Below are positions 24,969-34,302 of a DNA stretch of 64,000 nucleotides, piece by piece. Source of the stretch: Nocardioides alkalitolerans DSM 16699 (lineage in GTDB: Bacteria; Actinomycetota; Actinomycetes; Propionibacteriales; Nocardioidaceae); contig NZ_AUFN01000010.1 in the NCBI RefSeq assembly GCF_000426525.1, forward strand, positions 124,001 to 188,000, in the 5' to 3' direction. A program made the position numbers and the translations under genes. Every line of letters begins with the position of its first letter. Position 1 is the stretch's first letter. A model generated the notes under the pieces. It was not told the DNA's origin and ran no database searches. It was given only the letters and a program-made list of their open reading frames with translations.

Positions 24969-27863
24969 TCAGCCCATCATGTTCACCCGCACGGAGGCCT
25001 CCGCGATGATGCGGTTGGTGACGATCGCACCGCTCGCGTTGAACTGGACGAGCCGCAGCTGGCCGGTGGCCTTGTGCCGCAGCACCAGGTCGGGGCGGCT
25101 GCCCCGGGTCCACGACGCGGTCGCGAGGGCGATGTCGTACCCGGCCATGCTGATCTTCGGGAACGTGAACCACGTGCGCAGCGCGGGGGTCGCCGTCTGG
25201 CTCGTGCCGAAGCCCGCCGTGCCACGACCCGGGTAGACCCGGAGCGTGCCCGCGGCGTCGACGCCCATGAAGTCGCCGTAGCCGTCGCCGGTCACGTCGC
25301 CGACGAACCGCAGCTGGCTCACGCCCTCGAACCCCGTGCCGAGCGACGTGGGCGACCAGAACTGGCCGTCGTTGCTGCCCCGGTAGAGCGTCAGGTTGCC
25401 GTCCTTGGCCCGGACGATCAGGTCGCCGCGGCCGTCCTTGTCCCAGTCGCCGACGTTGAAGAGCGCGGCGGCCTCGGGCAGCACCAGGTTCGTCGGCACC
25501 GCGCCCAGGTGGTCGAGCGTGCCGGCGTGCGGGACGATGTAGGCGTAGTCGCCCTGCCGGCCCACGAGGTCGGGTGCCCCGCTGCCGATGAGGTTCCCGG
25601 CGCCGGAGAGGTTCGTCAGGTTGTTGCCGCCGAGGGGTCCGCGGGCCGGGCCGAAGGCACCGGCGCCGTTGGACGGCAGCACGTAGAGCGTGCCGCTGCT
25701 CAGCCGCATGACGAGGTCGGCCTTGCCGTCGCCGGTCGCGTCGCCCCAGCCGCCCATGGCCGTGATGCCACCGAACTCGCCGGGCACGGGGATGCGCTGG
25801 CCGATGCCGACCTTCTGGCCCCGGACCGTGCCGGCCGCGCCCAGCGGGACGATCCAGAGCTTGCCCGCCCGGTCGCGCATCAGCAGGTCGGCCCGACCGT
25901 CACCGGTCACGTCGCCGACGCTCGTGAACATGTCGTAGCCGCTCCAGTCGGACGACAGGACGACCGCCTTGAAGGTACCGCGTCCCGTGCCGAGGTAGGC
26001 GATCGTGCGACCGTTCGCGAACCGGGCGACCAGGTCGTTGTGCCCGTCGCCGTCGATGTCGCCGACGGGCGTCAGGTTGTCGGTGCCCTTGAACATCGAG
26101 GTGCTGGCGACCCGTGCCGTGGAGAACTTGCCACCGCCGGCCCCCGGGGCGATCCAGGCCTTGCCGCCGCGGTCGACCACCACGAAGTCCGGCTTGCCGT
26201 CACCCGTGAGGTCGGGGGTGATCGTCATGCCCTGGGCGCCCGCGACGTTGCCGGCGATGCGCACGGGGGCGTTGTAGCGGTGCCCGCCGAACCCGGGGAG
26301 GACGTAGACCCTGCCGTCGTTCATGCGGAACGCGAGGTCGGGGTCCGCGCTGCCCATGAGGTTCGTGTCGGTCAGGTTCGGGGTCGTCGCCTTGTTCTGC
26401 GGCGCCGGAGGCGTCGGCGTCGGGGTCGGCGCCGTCTCGCCCCCGGTCGTCTGGATCTTCTTCACCGCGGTGCGGATGCCGGGGATCTTGGCGTAGAGGT
26501 AGCGACCCGGGCACGCCGTGGACCCGCCGTCGCGGTGCCCGATGATCGCCGGCATGCGCACGCTGCCCCACGTCTGGGTCGACGTGGCGTCGATGCCGTG
26601 GATCGCCAGCTTCCAGGCGATGAGCCGGGTGATGGCGGCGACCATCTCGCTCGAGGGCTCGGCGATGTCGTAGTTGCCGATCGCCGAGATGCCGAAGGCG
26701 TAGTCGTTGTACGCCGAGATGTGCGCGCCGCGCACGGCGGCGGTGACCCCGCCGTACCGGCCCTCCCACAGCCGGCCGAAGCGGTCGACGAGGAAGTTGT
26801 AGCCGACGTCGCTCCAGCCCTGCGACTTGGTGTGGTACGCGTAGATGCCGCGGATGATGCCCGGCACCTGCTCGGCCGTGTAGTTGTTCGCGTTGACCGT
26901 GTGGTGGATGACCGCACCCTTGACGGCGGCGTAACGGGGAGCCCCGTCGCGCATCGACTCGTCGGCCCCCCACTGGGCACGGGAGTAGATGGCGGGCCGC
27001 GGGACGGTGGTGGCCGCGGCGGCGGACTGCAGCGCGATCGTGTCGTCGTCGGTGGCGGTGCCCTCGGTGCCCTCGGTGTCGGCCGTGCCCTCGGTCGCGG
27101 GCAGGGTGGCCGCGCTGTAGGCCGGCGCCTCCTCGACGACGGTGGACTCGCCCGGGTCGATGACCGCGACGGTCAGGTCGTCCGGCAGGCCGCCCGGCGC
27201 CGTGGCCCGCACCTGGGCCTCGTCGACCTCGCCCACGAAGAACAGCTCCGTGCCGGGACGCGTGTCCTCGGCCTCGGGGTCGTCGGTGGCGGTGCCGTCC
27301 TCGAGCGCCTCGTAGGGCAGCTCCTCCCACTCCGACCAGGTGCCGGCGGTCGCGTGGCGGACCTCGAAGGAGATCTCGTCAGCGGCGATCGGCGTCTCCG
27401 GGCTCCACGTGACGCCGACGGCGCCGTAGCCCGTGACGGGCCGCGGGTCGCTCGTGACCTCGGTGGCCGGGACGTCGGTCGGCGTCTCGGTCGGCGTCTC
27501 CGACGGGGTGCCGGTCGGCGCCTCCGACGGGGTGCCGGTCGGGACCTCGGCCGGGGTCTCCGTGGAGCCGGACGTCGAGCCGTCACTCGGGGCGTCGGTC
27601 GGGGCGTCGGCCTCGAGCGGCGTCTCCTCCACCGTCGACTCGACGGGTGCGGTCTCGACGGGGGCCTCGGCGACCGGGTCCGCCGCAGCGGGCAGGGTCG
27701 GTGCCGAGGCCTCGGGGGCGTGGCTGACGTCGAGGGAGATCACGTTCGTCGCCGGAGCGAGGAACGCGAGGACGACGGCGAGGGCCAGCAGCTGCTGGCA
27801 CAGGGTGATGAAACGGGCCTGACTGGGACGCAACGGGTGCTCCTGCGTGGGGGAAGTGGTCAC
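24969..27863 (-). CDS. Secreted N-acetylmuramoyl-L-alanine amidase with FG-GAP repeats
   Basis: The protein is about 964 residues. An N-terminal signal segment (about 17-42) is followed by a low-complexity Thr/Pro/Glu/Ser region (about 80-145) encoded by tandem-like repeats near 27,433-27,600. A PGRP/amidase_2 domain lies at about 300-470, with AVIHHTVNANNYTAEQVPGI, WEGRYGG and GHRDGGSTACPGRYLY giving zinc ligands (His, His and Cys). From about 520 to the end there are FG-GAP/VCBS repeats such as TGDGKPDFVVVD, which form a beta-propeller. It should cleave the bond between muramic acid and L-alanine. GTG 27863 is the likely start, though translation could begin further upstream. Confidence 0.88.
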   Translation of the reverse strand: MTTSPTQEHPLRPSQARFITLCQQLLALAVVLAFLAPATNVISLDVSHAPEASAPTLPAAADPVAEAPVETAPVESTVEETPLEADAPTDAPSDGSTSGSTETPAEVPTGTPSEAPTGTPSETPTETPTDVPATEVTSDPRPVTGYGAVGVTWSPETPIAADEISFEVRHATAGTWSEWEELPYEALEDGTATDDPEAEDTRPGTELFFVGEVDEAQVRATAPGGLPDDLTVAVIDPGESTVVEEAPAYSAATLPATEGTADTEGTEGTATDDDTIALQSAAAATTVPRPAIYSRAQWGADESMRDGAPRYAAVKGAVIHHTVNANNYTAEQVPGIIRGIYAYHTKSQGWSDVGYNFLVDRFGRLWEGRYGGVTAAVRGAHISAYNDYAFGISAIGNYDIAEPSSEMVAAITRLIAWKLAIHGIDATSTQTWGSVRMPAIIGHRDGGSTACPGRYLYAKIPGIRTAVKKIQTTGGETAPTPTPTPPAPQNKATTPNLTDTNLMGSADPDLAFRMNDGRVYVLPGFGGHRYNAPVRIAGNVAGAQGMTITPDLTGDGKPDFVVVDRGGKAWIAPGAGGGKFSTARVASTSMFKGTDNLTPVGDIDGDGHNDLVARFANGRTIAYLGTGRGTFKAVVLSSDWSGYDMFTSVGDVTGDGRADLLMRDRAGKLWIVPLGAAGTVRGQKVGIGQRIPVPGEFGGITAMGGWGDATGDGKADLVMRLSSGTLYVLPSNGAGAFGPARGPLGGNNLTNLSGAGNLIGSGAPDLVGRQGDYAYIVPHAGTLDHLGAVPTNLVLPEAAALFNVGDWDKDGRGDLIVRAKDGNLTLYRGSNDGQFWSPTSLGTGFEGVSQLRFVGDVTGDGYGDFMGVDAAGTLRVYPGRGTAGFGTSQTATPALRTWFTFPKISMAGYDIALATASWTRGSRPDLVLRHKATGQLRLVQFNASGAIVTNRIIAEASVRVNMMG
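27433..27620 (-). repeat. Low-complexity PT/E-rich coding repeats in the amidase
   Basis: The plus strand shows repeated blocks like gacggggtgccggtcggcgcctcc, coding on the minus strand for units such as GTPSEAPTGTPSETPTETPT. The segment forms a flexible linker between the membrane-exported N-terminus and the amidase domain. Near-identical units suggest that copy number could change by slippage or recombination. Confidence 0.6.
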
Positions 27864-28050
27864 ACAAGCAACGACATTCACACACGTCACATCAGCACCA
27901 CACAAGCCGAACTGAGTAACTACACGACTGTAATTTCCAGTCGACACGCCGAGTCGTCCCAGAAATTCTGCCTTCTCGGCGTCGTTCGCGGGCCGGAACC
28001 GGGGATCCTGCGGCGCCGCTCCCCCTCAGGGAGCGAGCAGGGGCGCGGAA
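27864..28050 (-). promoter_or_regulatory. AT-richer leader of the amidase gene
   Basis: The 187 bases between the amidase start and the LCP terminator contain an unusually AT-rich core (about 27,890-27,975). On the minus strand it holds CGACTG-GAAATTA-CAGTCG, an inverted repeat with 6-bp arms, a TACAGT that could be a -10 box, and several GTGTG steps before the start codon. I could not identify a known riboswitch in it. Confidence 0.35.
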
Positions 28051-28082
28051 AAGGCGCCGGTCCCCGAGGGGACCGGCGCCTT
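28051..28082 (-). terminator. Rho-independent terminator after the first LCP gene
   Basis: A perfect 14-bp stem (aaggcgccggtccc at 28051-28064, complement 28069-28082) with loop cgag lies 33 bases after the LCP stop. On the minus strand it is followed by TTTTCC, giving a short U-tract, so this is a classical terminator. Confidence 0.85.
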
Positions 28083-28114
28083 CCGGAACGGGCCGTCGTG
28101 CGGTGGGAGCGGGC

Positions 28115-29710
28115 TCAGCAGGAGGACGCGAGGTCGGCGGTGTCGTTCGCCACGTAGCCCTCGTCGCGCGACCCGAGCGAGCCACCGGTCACCGGGGTCT
28201 CCGTGGCGGCCTCGGCGGGAGCCGCCTCCTCGGTGTCCGCGACGTCCGCCGCGGCCTCGTCGGTCGTCGGCTCGGGCGCCGCGGGCGTCTCGCCCTCGGC
28301 CCGCGCGATCGCGTCGTCGATCATCGTGTGCACGACGTCCATGTCCGGGTCACCGGTGTTCACGGCCGGCGGCACGATCGAGACGCTCGACATCGGGTGG
28401 TCCTTCGCCTTCAGCGCGAGGTCGGCGAACCGGTCCAGCTCGCTCGCCGGGATGCTCGTCTCGACCATGGCCGAGCCGGCCGCGGCGATGTCGCCGTACC
28501 TGCGCAGCAGGGTGGCCGGGTCGAGCTGCTGCAGCATCGCCCCCATCACGCACTTCTGCCGGGCCATCCGCGAGTAGTCGTCGGAGTCCTCGCGCGACCG
28601 CGAGAACCACAGCGCCTCGTAGCCGCTGAGCGTCTGCACGCCGGGCTCGATGTAGCCGTAGACCGGCGAGCCCACGCCACCGATCGGGATCCGGGACCGC
28701 ACGTCCATCTCCACGCCGCCGACGGCGTCGATGAGGGTCTCGAAGCCGCGCATGTCGACCATGGCCCAGTAGTTCACGTCGAGGTCGGTGATGCCCTCCA
28801 CGGCCGAGAGGGTGGCCTCCATGCCGATCTCCTCCAGGCGGGCGTCGCTGACGTCGCCCGAGGCCCCGAAGAGGTCCGCGTTGTCGGTGGCCCAGGTGGT
28901 CACGCCGTTGAGGTAGCAGCCGTCGCAGTCGAACCCGTCCGGGAACTCGCGCGCCATCACCGACCCGTCCGCGAACGGGAACTTGGCCATGTTGCGCGGC
29001 AGCGAGATGAGGACCGTCTCGCCCGTCTCCTCGTCGATGCTCGCCAGCGTCATGGAGTCCGTGCGGAGGCCGACCCGGCCCTTGCCCGCGTCGGCCCCGA
29101 GGAGCAGCACGTTGTAGCGGCCGGCCTCGGCCTCGGTGACCGGGCCGTCGCCGGCGACGGCCTGCACCATGTCGCGGGTCGAGCCCACCAGGTGGGCACC
29201 GAAGAGCAGCGTGCCGGCCACGGAGAGGCAGAGCGCCCCGTTGATGCCGACGACGACGAGCCGCTGGTTGCGCACGAGGGTCATCGGCTCGCCGATGCGC
29301 CAGGCGTCGACGAACAACGCCGCCCAGCCGACGGCCAGCGCGATGAGCACGAGGCGGACGACGGCCAGCACCTCGAGGTTGAGGCCCAGCTGGATGACGA
29401 GCCCGTTCCAGGTCATGCCGGCGAGCGCCAGCACGACGAGGGTGGCGACGAGGACGAGCCAGATGCGCAGGGCGATCCTGCCCACGCGGCGGTTGCCGGC
29501 GACGAGCTGCGCCGAGCCCGGCAGGACCAGGGTCATCAGCATGAGCGTGACCGCGCGGCGGAACCGCACGCGGGCGGCGCGCACGGGGGCGGCGGTACGG
29601 GTGGATCGGGGAAGACGGACGGCCTGCGGTGCGCGGACGGCGGGTTTCGTCTGCGCGCGCGCTGACTCCTCGGCGGAGGGCGCCGGAGGGGTCGTGTCGG
29701 TGGGCGGCAT
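28115..29710 (-). CDS. LytR-CpsA-Psr (LCP) family protein with four membrane segments
   Basis: A 531-residue protein. The N-terminal half has about four membrane segments (52-71, 80-100, 110-137, 150-175), more than the single anchor usual for LCP proteins. The LCP domain starts at about 198 (VLLLGADAGKGRVGLRTDSM) and contains the phosphate-binding arginine motif ISLPRNM and GYEALWFSRSRE. LCP enzymes attach glycopolymers to peptidoglycan. The tail is Ala/Glu/Thr-rich and ends in cysteine. ATG 29710 has GAAAGG at proper spacing; a TTG at 29758 is the alternative. Confidence 0.88.
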   Translation of the reverse strand: MPPTDTTPPAPSAEESARAQTKPAVRAPQAVRLPRSTRTAAPVRAARVRFRRAVTLMLMTLVLPGSAQLVAGNRRVGRIALRIWLVLVATLVVLALAGMTWNGLVIQLGLNLEVLAVVRLVLIALAVGWAALFVDAWRIGEPMTLVRNQRLVVVGINGALCLSVAGTLLFGAHLVGSTRDMVQAVAGDGPVTEAEAGRYNVLLLGADAGKGRVGLRTDSMTLASIDEETGETVLISLPRNMAKFPFADGSVMAREFPDGFDCDGCYLNGVTTWATDNADLFGASGDVSDARLEEIGMEATLSAVEGITDLDVNYWAMVDMRGFETLIDAVGGVEMDVRSRIPIGGVGSPVYGYIEPGVQTLSGYEALWFSRSREDSDDYSRMARQKCVMGAMLQQLDPATLLRRYGDIAAAGSAMVETSIPASELDRFADLALKAKDHPMSSVSIVPPAVNTGDPDMDVVHTMIDDAIARAEGETPAAPEPTTDEAAADVADTEEAAPAEAATETPVTGGSLGSRDEGYVANDTADLASSC

Positions 29711-29847
29711 CAGCAGGCCTTTCTCGCCGGGGAAGGGACGCCTGGGCATGCCGGGCAAGTATCACCAGTCCCATGCGTCACTGGCGTGCAGCCACGCCGG
29801 TGGCGACGCGCCCAGTCGTGCGGGGACCCGCGCGGTAGCGTCACCCC

Positions 29848-31149
29848 ATGGCAGATCGACCGCGCGGGAGCGGCAGGCCCCAGGAGGGCACTCCCGAGTA
29901 CGAGTGGCTCTACGGGGCAGGAGGCGGAGCGACACCTCCGCCGGACCCGTCCGGGCCGTCCACCAGGCCCGGCCGCCGGGCACGGCGCGACGCCCCGTCC
30001 GCTGCCGCCGACGAGGGCACGCGACTGCTGCCGACGGGTCCGCCCGCGCAGGACCTGTACGACGGCCGCGGTCGCGGCGCTCCCCCGCCGCCCCCGCCTC
30101 CGCGCCGGCAGCCACCGCCCCCGCCGCGGGGACCGGTCTCTCCCCCGCCCCCGGCGGCCGCCCGACCGCGCCGTCGCCGCCGCTTCCCCGTGTTCCGGGT
30201 CCTGCTCGTGCTGCTGCTCCTCTGGGTCGTGTTCCTGGTCGCCGTGCCGATCTGGGCGTGGAACAACGTGGAGCGCATCGACGCCATGCCGACCGGCGAC
30301 CGGCCGGCCGACCAGCCCGGCACGACGTACCTCGTCGTCGGCAGCGACTCGCGCGCGGGCCTCAGCGACGAGGAGCGCCGCCGCCTCGGCACCGGCAGCA
30401 ACGAGGGCGACCGGACCGACACGATCATGATGCTCCACACGGGCGGCGGCGAGCCGGTCGTGGTCTCGTTCCCGCGCGACCTCTTCGTCGACGTGCCCGG
30501 CGGCGACAGCACGCGGATCAACGCCGTCTACTCCCAGGGCGGGCCCCAGCTGCTCGTCGCGACGATCGAGCAGAACACGGGCGTCCGCATCGACCACTAC
30601 GTGGAGATCGGGATGGGCGGCGTGGCCGGCATCGTCGACGCGATCGGCGGCATCGAGCTGTGTCCCGAGGCCAGCATCAAGGACGACGGCGCCCACCTCG
30701 AGATGGAGGCCGGGTGCCAGGACGTCGACGGCGTCACCGCTCTCTCCTACTCCCGGGCCCGCTGCTCGAAGAACGGGCCGCCCGAGTGCCCGTTCGTCTC
30801 CTCCGACCTCGACCGCGTGCAGAACCAGCGCGAGGTCGTGGCGTCGGTCGGCAAGCGGGTCGCCTCGCCGCTCAACATCCTGCTCCCCTGGCGCTACGTC
30901 TCCCTCAACTCGGCCGCCACCGACTTCGTCGCGGTCGACGAGCAGACCAACGTCGTCGAGGCGGCGCGGGCCGGTCTGGCGCTGCGCGCGATCGGCGGGG
31001 GCGCCCGCAACTGCACCGTGCCGGTCACCGACGGCTCCGCGGAGAGCCGCGACACCGAACGTGCCGACCAGCTCTTCTCGGCCCTGGCCACCGACGACCC
31101 CGACCTGATCACCGACGACCTCTGCACCGCGAACGGACTGGCGCCATGA
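29848..31149 (+). CDS. LytR-CpsA-Psr (LCP) family protein
   Basis: A 433-residue protein with a proline-rich cytoplasmic N-terminus (about 30-105), one membrane segment at 115-136 and an LCP domain from about 155 (TTYLVVGSDSRAGLSDEE, DTIMMLHTG, VVSFPRDLFVDVPG, and the ALSYSRAR arginine). It should transfer an undecaprenyl-linked glycopolymer to peptidoglycan. ATG 29848 looks leaderless: TAGCGT at 29836-29841 is six bases upstream, with no ribosome site. It overlaps the enoyl-CoA hydratase gene by four bases. Confidence 0.92.
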   Translation: MADRPRGSGRPQEGTPEYEWLYGAGGGATPPPDPSGPSTRPGRRARRDAPSAAADEGTRLLPTGPPAQDLYDGRGRGAPPPPPPPRRQPPPPPRGPVSPPPPAAARPRRRRRFPVFRVLLVLLLLWVVFLVAVPIWAWNNVERIDAMPTGDRPADQPGTTYLVVGSDSRAGLSDEERRRLGTGSNEGDRTDTIMMLHTGGGEPVVVSFPRDLFVDVPGGDSTRINAVYSQGGPQLLVATIEQNTGVRIDHYVEIGMGGVAGIVDAIGGIELCPEASIKDDGAHLEMEAGCQDVDGVTALSYSRARCSKNGPPECPFVSSDLDRVQNQREVVASVGKRVASPLNILLPWRYVSLNSAATDFVAVDEQTNVVEAARAGLALRAIGGGARNCTVPVTDGSAESRDTERADQLFSALATDDPDLITDDLCTANGLAP

Positions 31150-32039
31150 CGACGCACCCCACCCCGACGTACGAGACCCTCGACTGGACCGTCGACGACG
31201 GCATCCTCACGCTGACGCTCGACCGGCCCGAGGCCATGAACTCGTTCACCGTCACGATGGCCGACGAGCTGGAGGACGCGTTCCGCCGGGTCAACCAGCA
31301 CGACGAGGTGCGCGCGGTCGTCGTGACCGGCGCCGGCAAGGCCTTCTGCGCCGGCATGGACCTCTCGCGCGAGGGCAACGTCTTCGGCCTCGACGAGAGC
31401 CTCGCCCCCACCCCGCAGGACATGGTCGACCGGCTCGACGCGCCCGAGATCCACGACGGCGTCCGCGACACCGGCGGCCGGGTCGTGCTCGCCATCTTCG
31501 ACTGCACCAAGCCCGTGATCGCCGCTGTCAACGGCGCGGCCGTCGGGATCGGCGCCACGATGACGCTGGCGATGGACGTGCGGATGGCCTCGACCAAGGC
31601 ACGGGTCGGGTTCGTGTTCGGCCGCATCGGCATCACCCCGGAGGCCTGCTCCTCGTGGTTCCTGCCGCGGCTCGTCGGCCTCTCGCAGGCGCTGGAGTGG
31701 GTCTACGCAGCCGACATCCTGACCGCCGAGGAGGCGCACGCCGGCGGCCTGCTGCGCTCGGTGCACGAGCCCGAGGACCTGCTCCCGGCGGCGTACGCGC
31801 TCGCCCGGAAGTTCGTCGAGTCGCGCTCGCCGGTCGCGGTCGCCCTCAGCCGCCAGCTGCTCTACCGCAACGCCGGCGCCCCGCACCCGATCGACGCGCA
31901 CCGCTCGGACTCGCTCGCGATCTACTACGCGTCGCAGGGCGACGGCAAGGAGGGCGTGGCCGCGTTCCTGGAGAAGCGGGCGCCCGACTTCACCTCGCGG
32001 GCCTCGGAGGTCCCCGACGTCTTCGGTGACCGGTCGTGA
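31146..32039 (+). CDS. Enoyl-CoA hydratase/isomerase family protein (crotonase)
   Basis: The 297-residue product has the crotonase fold with oxyanion-hole sequences GAGKAFCAGMDLSREG and AAVNGAAVGIGATMTLAMDV, and the GRIGITPEACSSWFLPRLVG segment with the usual catalytic-region glutamate. It most likely hydrates or isomerises an enoyl-CoA. ATG 31146 overlaps the LCP stop (ATGA) and its stop overlaps the CoA-binding gene start, giving a coupled three-gene string, though the link to LCP function is unclear. Confidence 0.9.
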   Translation: MTTHPTPTYETLDWTVDDGILTLTLDRPEAMNSFTVTMADELEDAFRRVNQHDEVRAVVVTGAGKAFCAGMDLSREGNVFGLDESLAPTPQDMVDRLDAPEIHDGVRDTGGRVVLAIFDCTKPVIAAVNGAAVGIGATMTLAMDVRMASTKARVGFVFGRIGITPEACSSWFLPRLVGLSQALEWVYAADILTAEEAHAGGLLRSVHEPEDLLPAAYALARKFVESRSPVAVALSRQLLYRNAGAPHPIDAHRSDSLAIYYASQGDGKEGVAAFLEKRAPDFTSRASEVPDVFGDRS

Positions 32040-32446
32040 CGTCCTGGCAGGACCCGGCCGCGGTCGCGACGATGCTCGACGAGCTCGACACCTGGGCGGT
32101 GGTCGGCCTGTCCGACAACCCCGACCGCACGGCGTACCGGATCGCGGAGCTGCTCATCGAGCGCGGCAAGACGGTCGTGCCCGTGCACCCGAAGGCACCG
32201 ACGGTGCTCGGCCAGCGGGGCTACGCGACGCTCGCCGACATCCCCTTCCCGGTCGACGTGGTCGACGTGTTCCGCCGCTCCGAGGCCGCCGGTGCCTTCG
32301 TCGACGAGGCGATCGCCATCGGCGCCAAGGGCGTGTGGCTGCAGCTGGGCGTCGTCGACGCGGAGGCCTTCGAGCGCGCTCGCGGTGCCGGCCTGCTCGC
32401 GGTCATGGACACCTGCCCCGCGATCGAGTGGCGCCGCCGGGGCTGA
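32036..32446 (+). CDS. CoA-binding domain protein (YccU-like)
   Basis: A 136-residue single-domain protein with the CoA-binding Rossmann-like fold: TWAVVGLSDNPDRTAYRIAE, VVPVHPKAPTVLG, then GAKGVWLQLGVVDAEAFERA and the closing MDTCPAIEW, characteristic of the YccU family. Its physiological role is not known. GTG 32036 overlaps the enoyl-CoA hydratase stop. Confidence 0.88.
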   Translation: MTSWQDPAAVATMLDELDTWAVVGLSDNPDRTAYRIAELLIERGKTVVPVHPKAPTVLGQRGYATLADIPFPVDVVDVFRRSEAAGAFVDEAIAIGAKGVWLQLGVVDAEAFERARGAGLLAVMDTCPAIEWRRRG

Positions 32447-32468
32447 GCCCGACGGAGGCACCGGCGCC

Positions 32469-33707
32469 TCAGCGCCTCGACGGGCGTCGTACGGCGTCGG
32501 CGGCGCCCCGCGAGGCCCGGGACACCACGGCCTCGAGGGGCCCGCGCCGGCCCGCGGCGGCGAACGCCGCGCCGAGGGCGAGCACGAGGAGCGTGTGCCA
32601 GACCCACGCCTCCGTGCCGTCGTCCGGCGGCCAGACGTCGGGCTGCCGTGCCACGACGTGGAGGCTGTAGAGCGACAGCGTCATCGACCCGGCGCCCGCC
32701 CCCACGGCCAGCACCCGCCGACCGGTCGCGCCCACGGCCCCGGCGAGCAGCAGGGCCGAGCCGATGACGAGCAGGGCGCTCCCCTGGGTCTGCAGCAGGT
32801 CGGCGGGCGTGCCGCTGTGCTGGCCCGTCACCAGCAGCCACTGCCACGGACCTCCGGTGGGGGTCGTGCCCGAGAGCTGCTCCGCGAGACGGTCCACGGT
32901 CGTCGCGTCGAAGGCCGTGTCGGGCCCGCCGGGTCGACCGGCCAGGGTCGCGACCACGCCGGGCGCGCCGACCAGCCACGCCGAGACGAGCGGCACGACC
33001 ACGACGAGGGCGGCACCGACGAGGGCCAGCACGGCCGGCACCACGCGTCCGGCGAGGTCGCAGCGTCCGACGGCGAGCCCCAGCAGCCCGTAGGCGAGCC
33101 AGGTGAGCGCCGGGTAGTAGCCGGTGACCGTGAGCTCCGACAGCAGCCGAACGGGCTCCCCGAGCTGGGAGAGGGACGGGCTGTCGAAGCCGCGGGGCGG
33201 CAGCGAGGGCCGGACGAGGTGCGACCCGACGGGCACCACCACGGCCCACAGGCCGGCGAGCGCGAACAGCACCGGCGCCCGCAGCCCGACGAAGGGCAGC
33301 AGCAGGACGAACAGGACGGCGTAGGAGGTGAGGATCACCGCCAGGCCGGACTCGAGACCGCCGAGCAGCAGTCCGAGGAGCCCGACGAGCAGCGCCCGCA
33401 CCACGATCCCGGACGACAGCGCGAGCCGTTCCCGACCCCGTGCGGCGCGGGCGGCGCCGGAGGCGCCGGAGGCGCCGGAGGCGCCGAGCGGTGCCCCGGT
33501 CGTGGCCCGCTCGCGGGTCGCCAGCGCGATGCCGACGCCCGCGAGCACCGCGAAGAGGGCCGAGGAGCGGCCCCCGGCCACCGCCTGCACGAGCGTGAGG
33601 TCGCCCTCCGGGGTCCGGTCGACGTACGTGTGGGTCGCAATCATCCCGACCAGCGCGAGGCACCGCGCGACGTCCAGCCCGACGAGCCGTGCCGTACCGG
33701 TCGTCAC
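32469..33707 (-). CDS. Integral membrane protein of the DUF1624/heparan acetyltransferase-like type
   Basis: The 412-residue protein starts with RLVGLDVARCLALVGMIATH, the signature of DUF1624/DUF418 and related membrane acyltransferase families. About ten hydrophobic segments follow. A basic low-complexity loop with GASGASGASGAA (encoded by 9-bp repeats near 33,454-33,486) separates segments two and three. It may move acyl groups across the membrane onto sugars, an inference from the family only. GTG 33707 starts 27 bases after purE. Confidence 0.75.
   Translation of the reverse strand: MTTGTARLVGLDVARCLALVGMIATHTYVDRTPEGDLTLVQAVAGGRSSALFAVLAGVGIALATRERATTGAPLGASGASGASGAARAARGRERLALSSGIVVRALLVGLLGLLLGGLESGLAVILTSYAVLFVLLLPFVGLRAPVLFALAGLWAVVVPVGSHLVRPSLPPRGFDSPSLSQLGEPVRLLSELTVTGYYPALTWLAYGLLGLAVGRCDLAGRVVPAVLALVGAALVVVVPLVSAWLVGAPGVVATLAGRPGGPDTAFDATTVDRLAEQLSGTTPTGGPWQWLLVTGQHSGTPADLLQTQGSALLVIGSALLLAGAVGATGRRVLAVGAGAGSMTLSLYSLHVVARQPDVWPPDDGTEAWVWHTLLVLALGAAFAAAGRRGPLEAVVSRASRGAADAVRRPSRR
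33454..33486 (-). repeat. 9-bp coding tandem repeats in the membrane acyltransferase gene
   Basis: The block gcgccggag is repeated about three and a half times, encoding (G-A-S)n on the minus strand. Perfect short repeats of 9 bp keep the frame if copies are gained or lost. Confidence 0.7.
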
Positions 33708-33734
33708 GAGGAGGACCGGCTCAGGGCCACCGGG

Positions 33735-34301
33735 TCAGAAGCCGGCGCGGCGGGCGCCGGCTGCCCCGGCCGAGGCGCTGCGCACGACCTCGCCCTTGGC
33801 GTGGGCCGCGTCGCGGAGCCCCGCCTGGAAGGTCACCATGCGGGCCCGGAGCCCCGGGTCGGTGGCCGCGAGGATGCGCACCGCCAGCAGGCCCGCGTTG
33901 CGGGCACCGCCGACCGCCACCGTCGCGACCGGCACCCCGGCGGGCATCTGGACGATCGAGAGCAGCGAGTCCATGCCGTCGAGGTAGCGCAGCGGGACGG
34001 GCACCCCGATCACCGGCAGCGGGGTCACCGCGGCGAGCATGCCCGGCAGGTGGGCCGCTCCCCCGGCGCCAGCGATGATCACCGACAGTCCGCGGTCGGC
34101 GGCGTCGCGCCCGTACGCGATCATCTCCTCCGGCATCCGGTGGGCCGAGACGACGTCGGCCTCGAACGGCACGTCGAACTCGGCCAGCGCGGTCGCGGCG
34201 GCCTCCATGACGGGCCAGTCCGAGTCGGACCCCATCACGATCCCGACGCGGGCGCCCCCGGCGGTGGCGCCCGTCGTCCCGGTGGTGCTCTGCTCGCTCA
34301 T
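33735..34301 (-). CDS. purE: N5-carboxyaminoimidazole ribonucleotide mutase
   Basis: The 188-residue enzyme has the PurE start [18 protein letters not shown], the catalytic histidine in [10 protein letters not shown] and [15 protein letters not shown]. It converts N5-CAIR to CAIR in purine synthesis, acting after PurK. ATG 34301 is two bases from the purK stop. A poorly conserved, Ala/Gly/Thr-rich 17-residue extension precedes the domain. Confidence 0.97.
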   Translation of the reverse strand: MSEQSTTGTTGATAGGARVGIVMGSDSDWPVMEAAATALAEFDVPFEADVVSAHRMPEEMIAYGRDAADRGLSVIIAGAGGAAHLPGMLAAVTPLPVIGVPVPLRYLDGMDSLLSIVQMPAGVPVATVAVGGARNAGLLAVRILAATDPGLRARMVTFQAGLRDAAHAKGEVVRSASAGAAGARRAGF

Positions 34302-34302
34302 G

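Noticed and set aside
27864-28050. c-di-AMP (ydaO) riboswitch before the amidase gene
   Set aside because: The conserved core motifs are absent from the leader on the coding strand.
25074-28157. A 1027-codon open frame opposite the amidase
   Set aside because: The reverse strand encodes clear signal, amidase and FG-GAP domains; the plus-strand frame is an antisense shadow.
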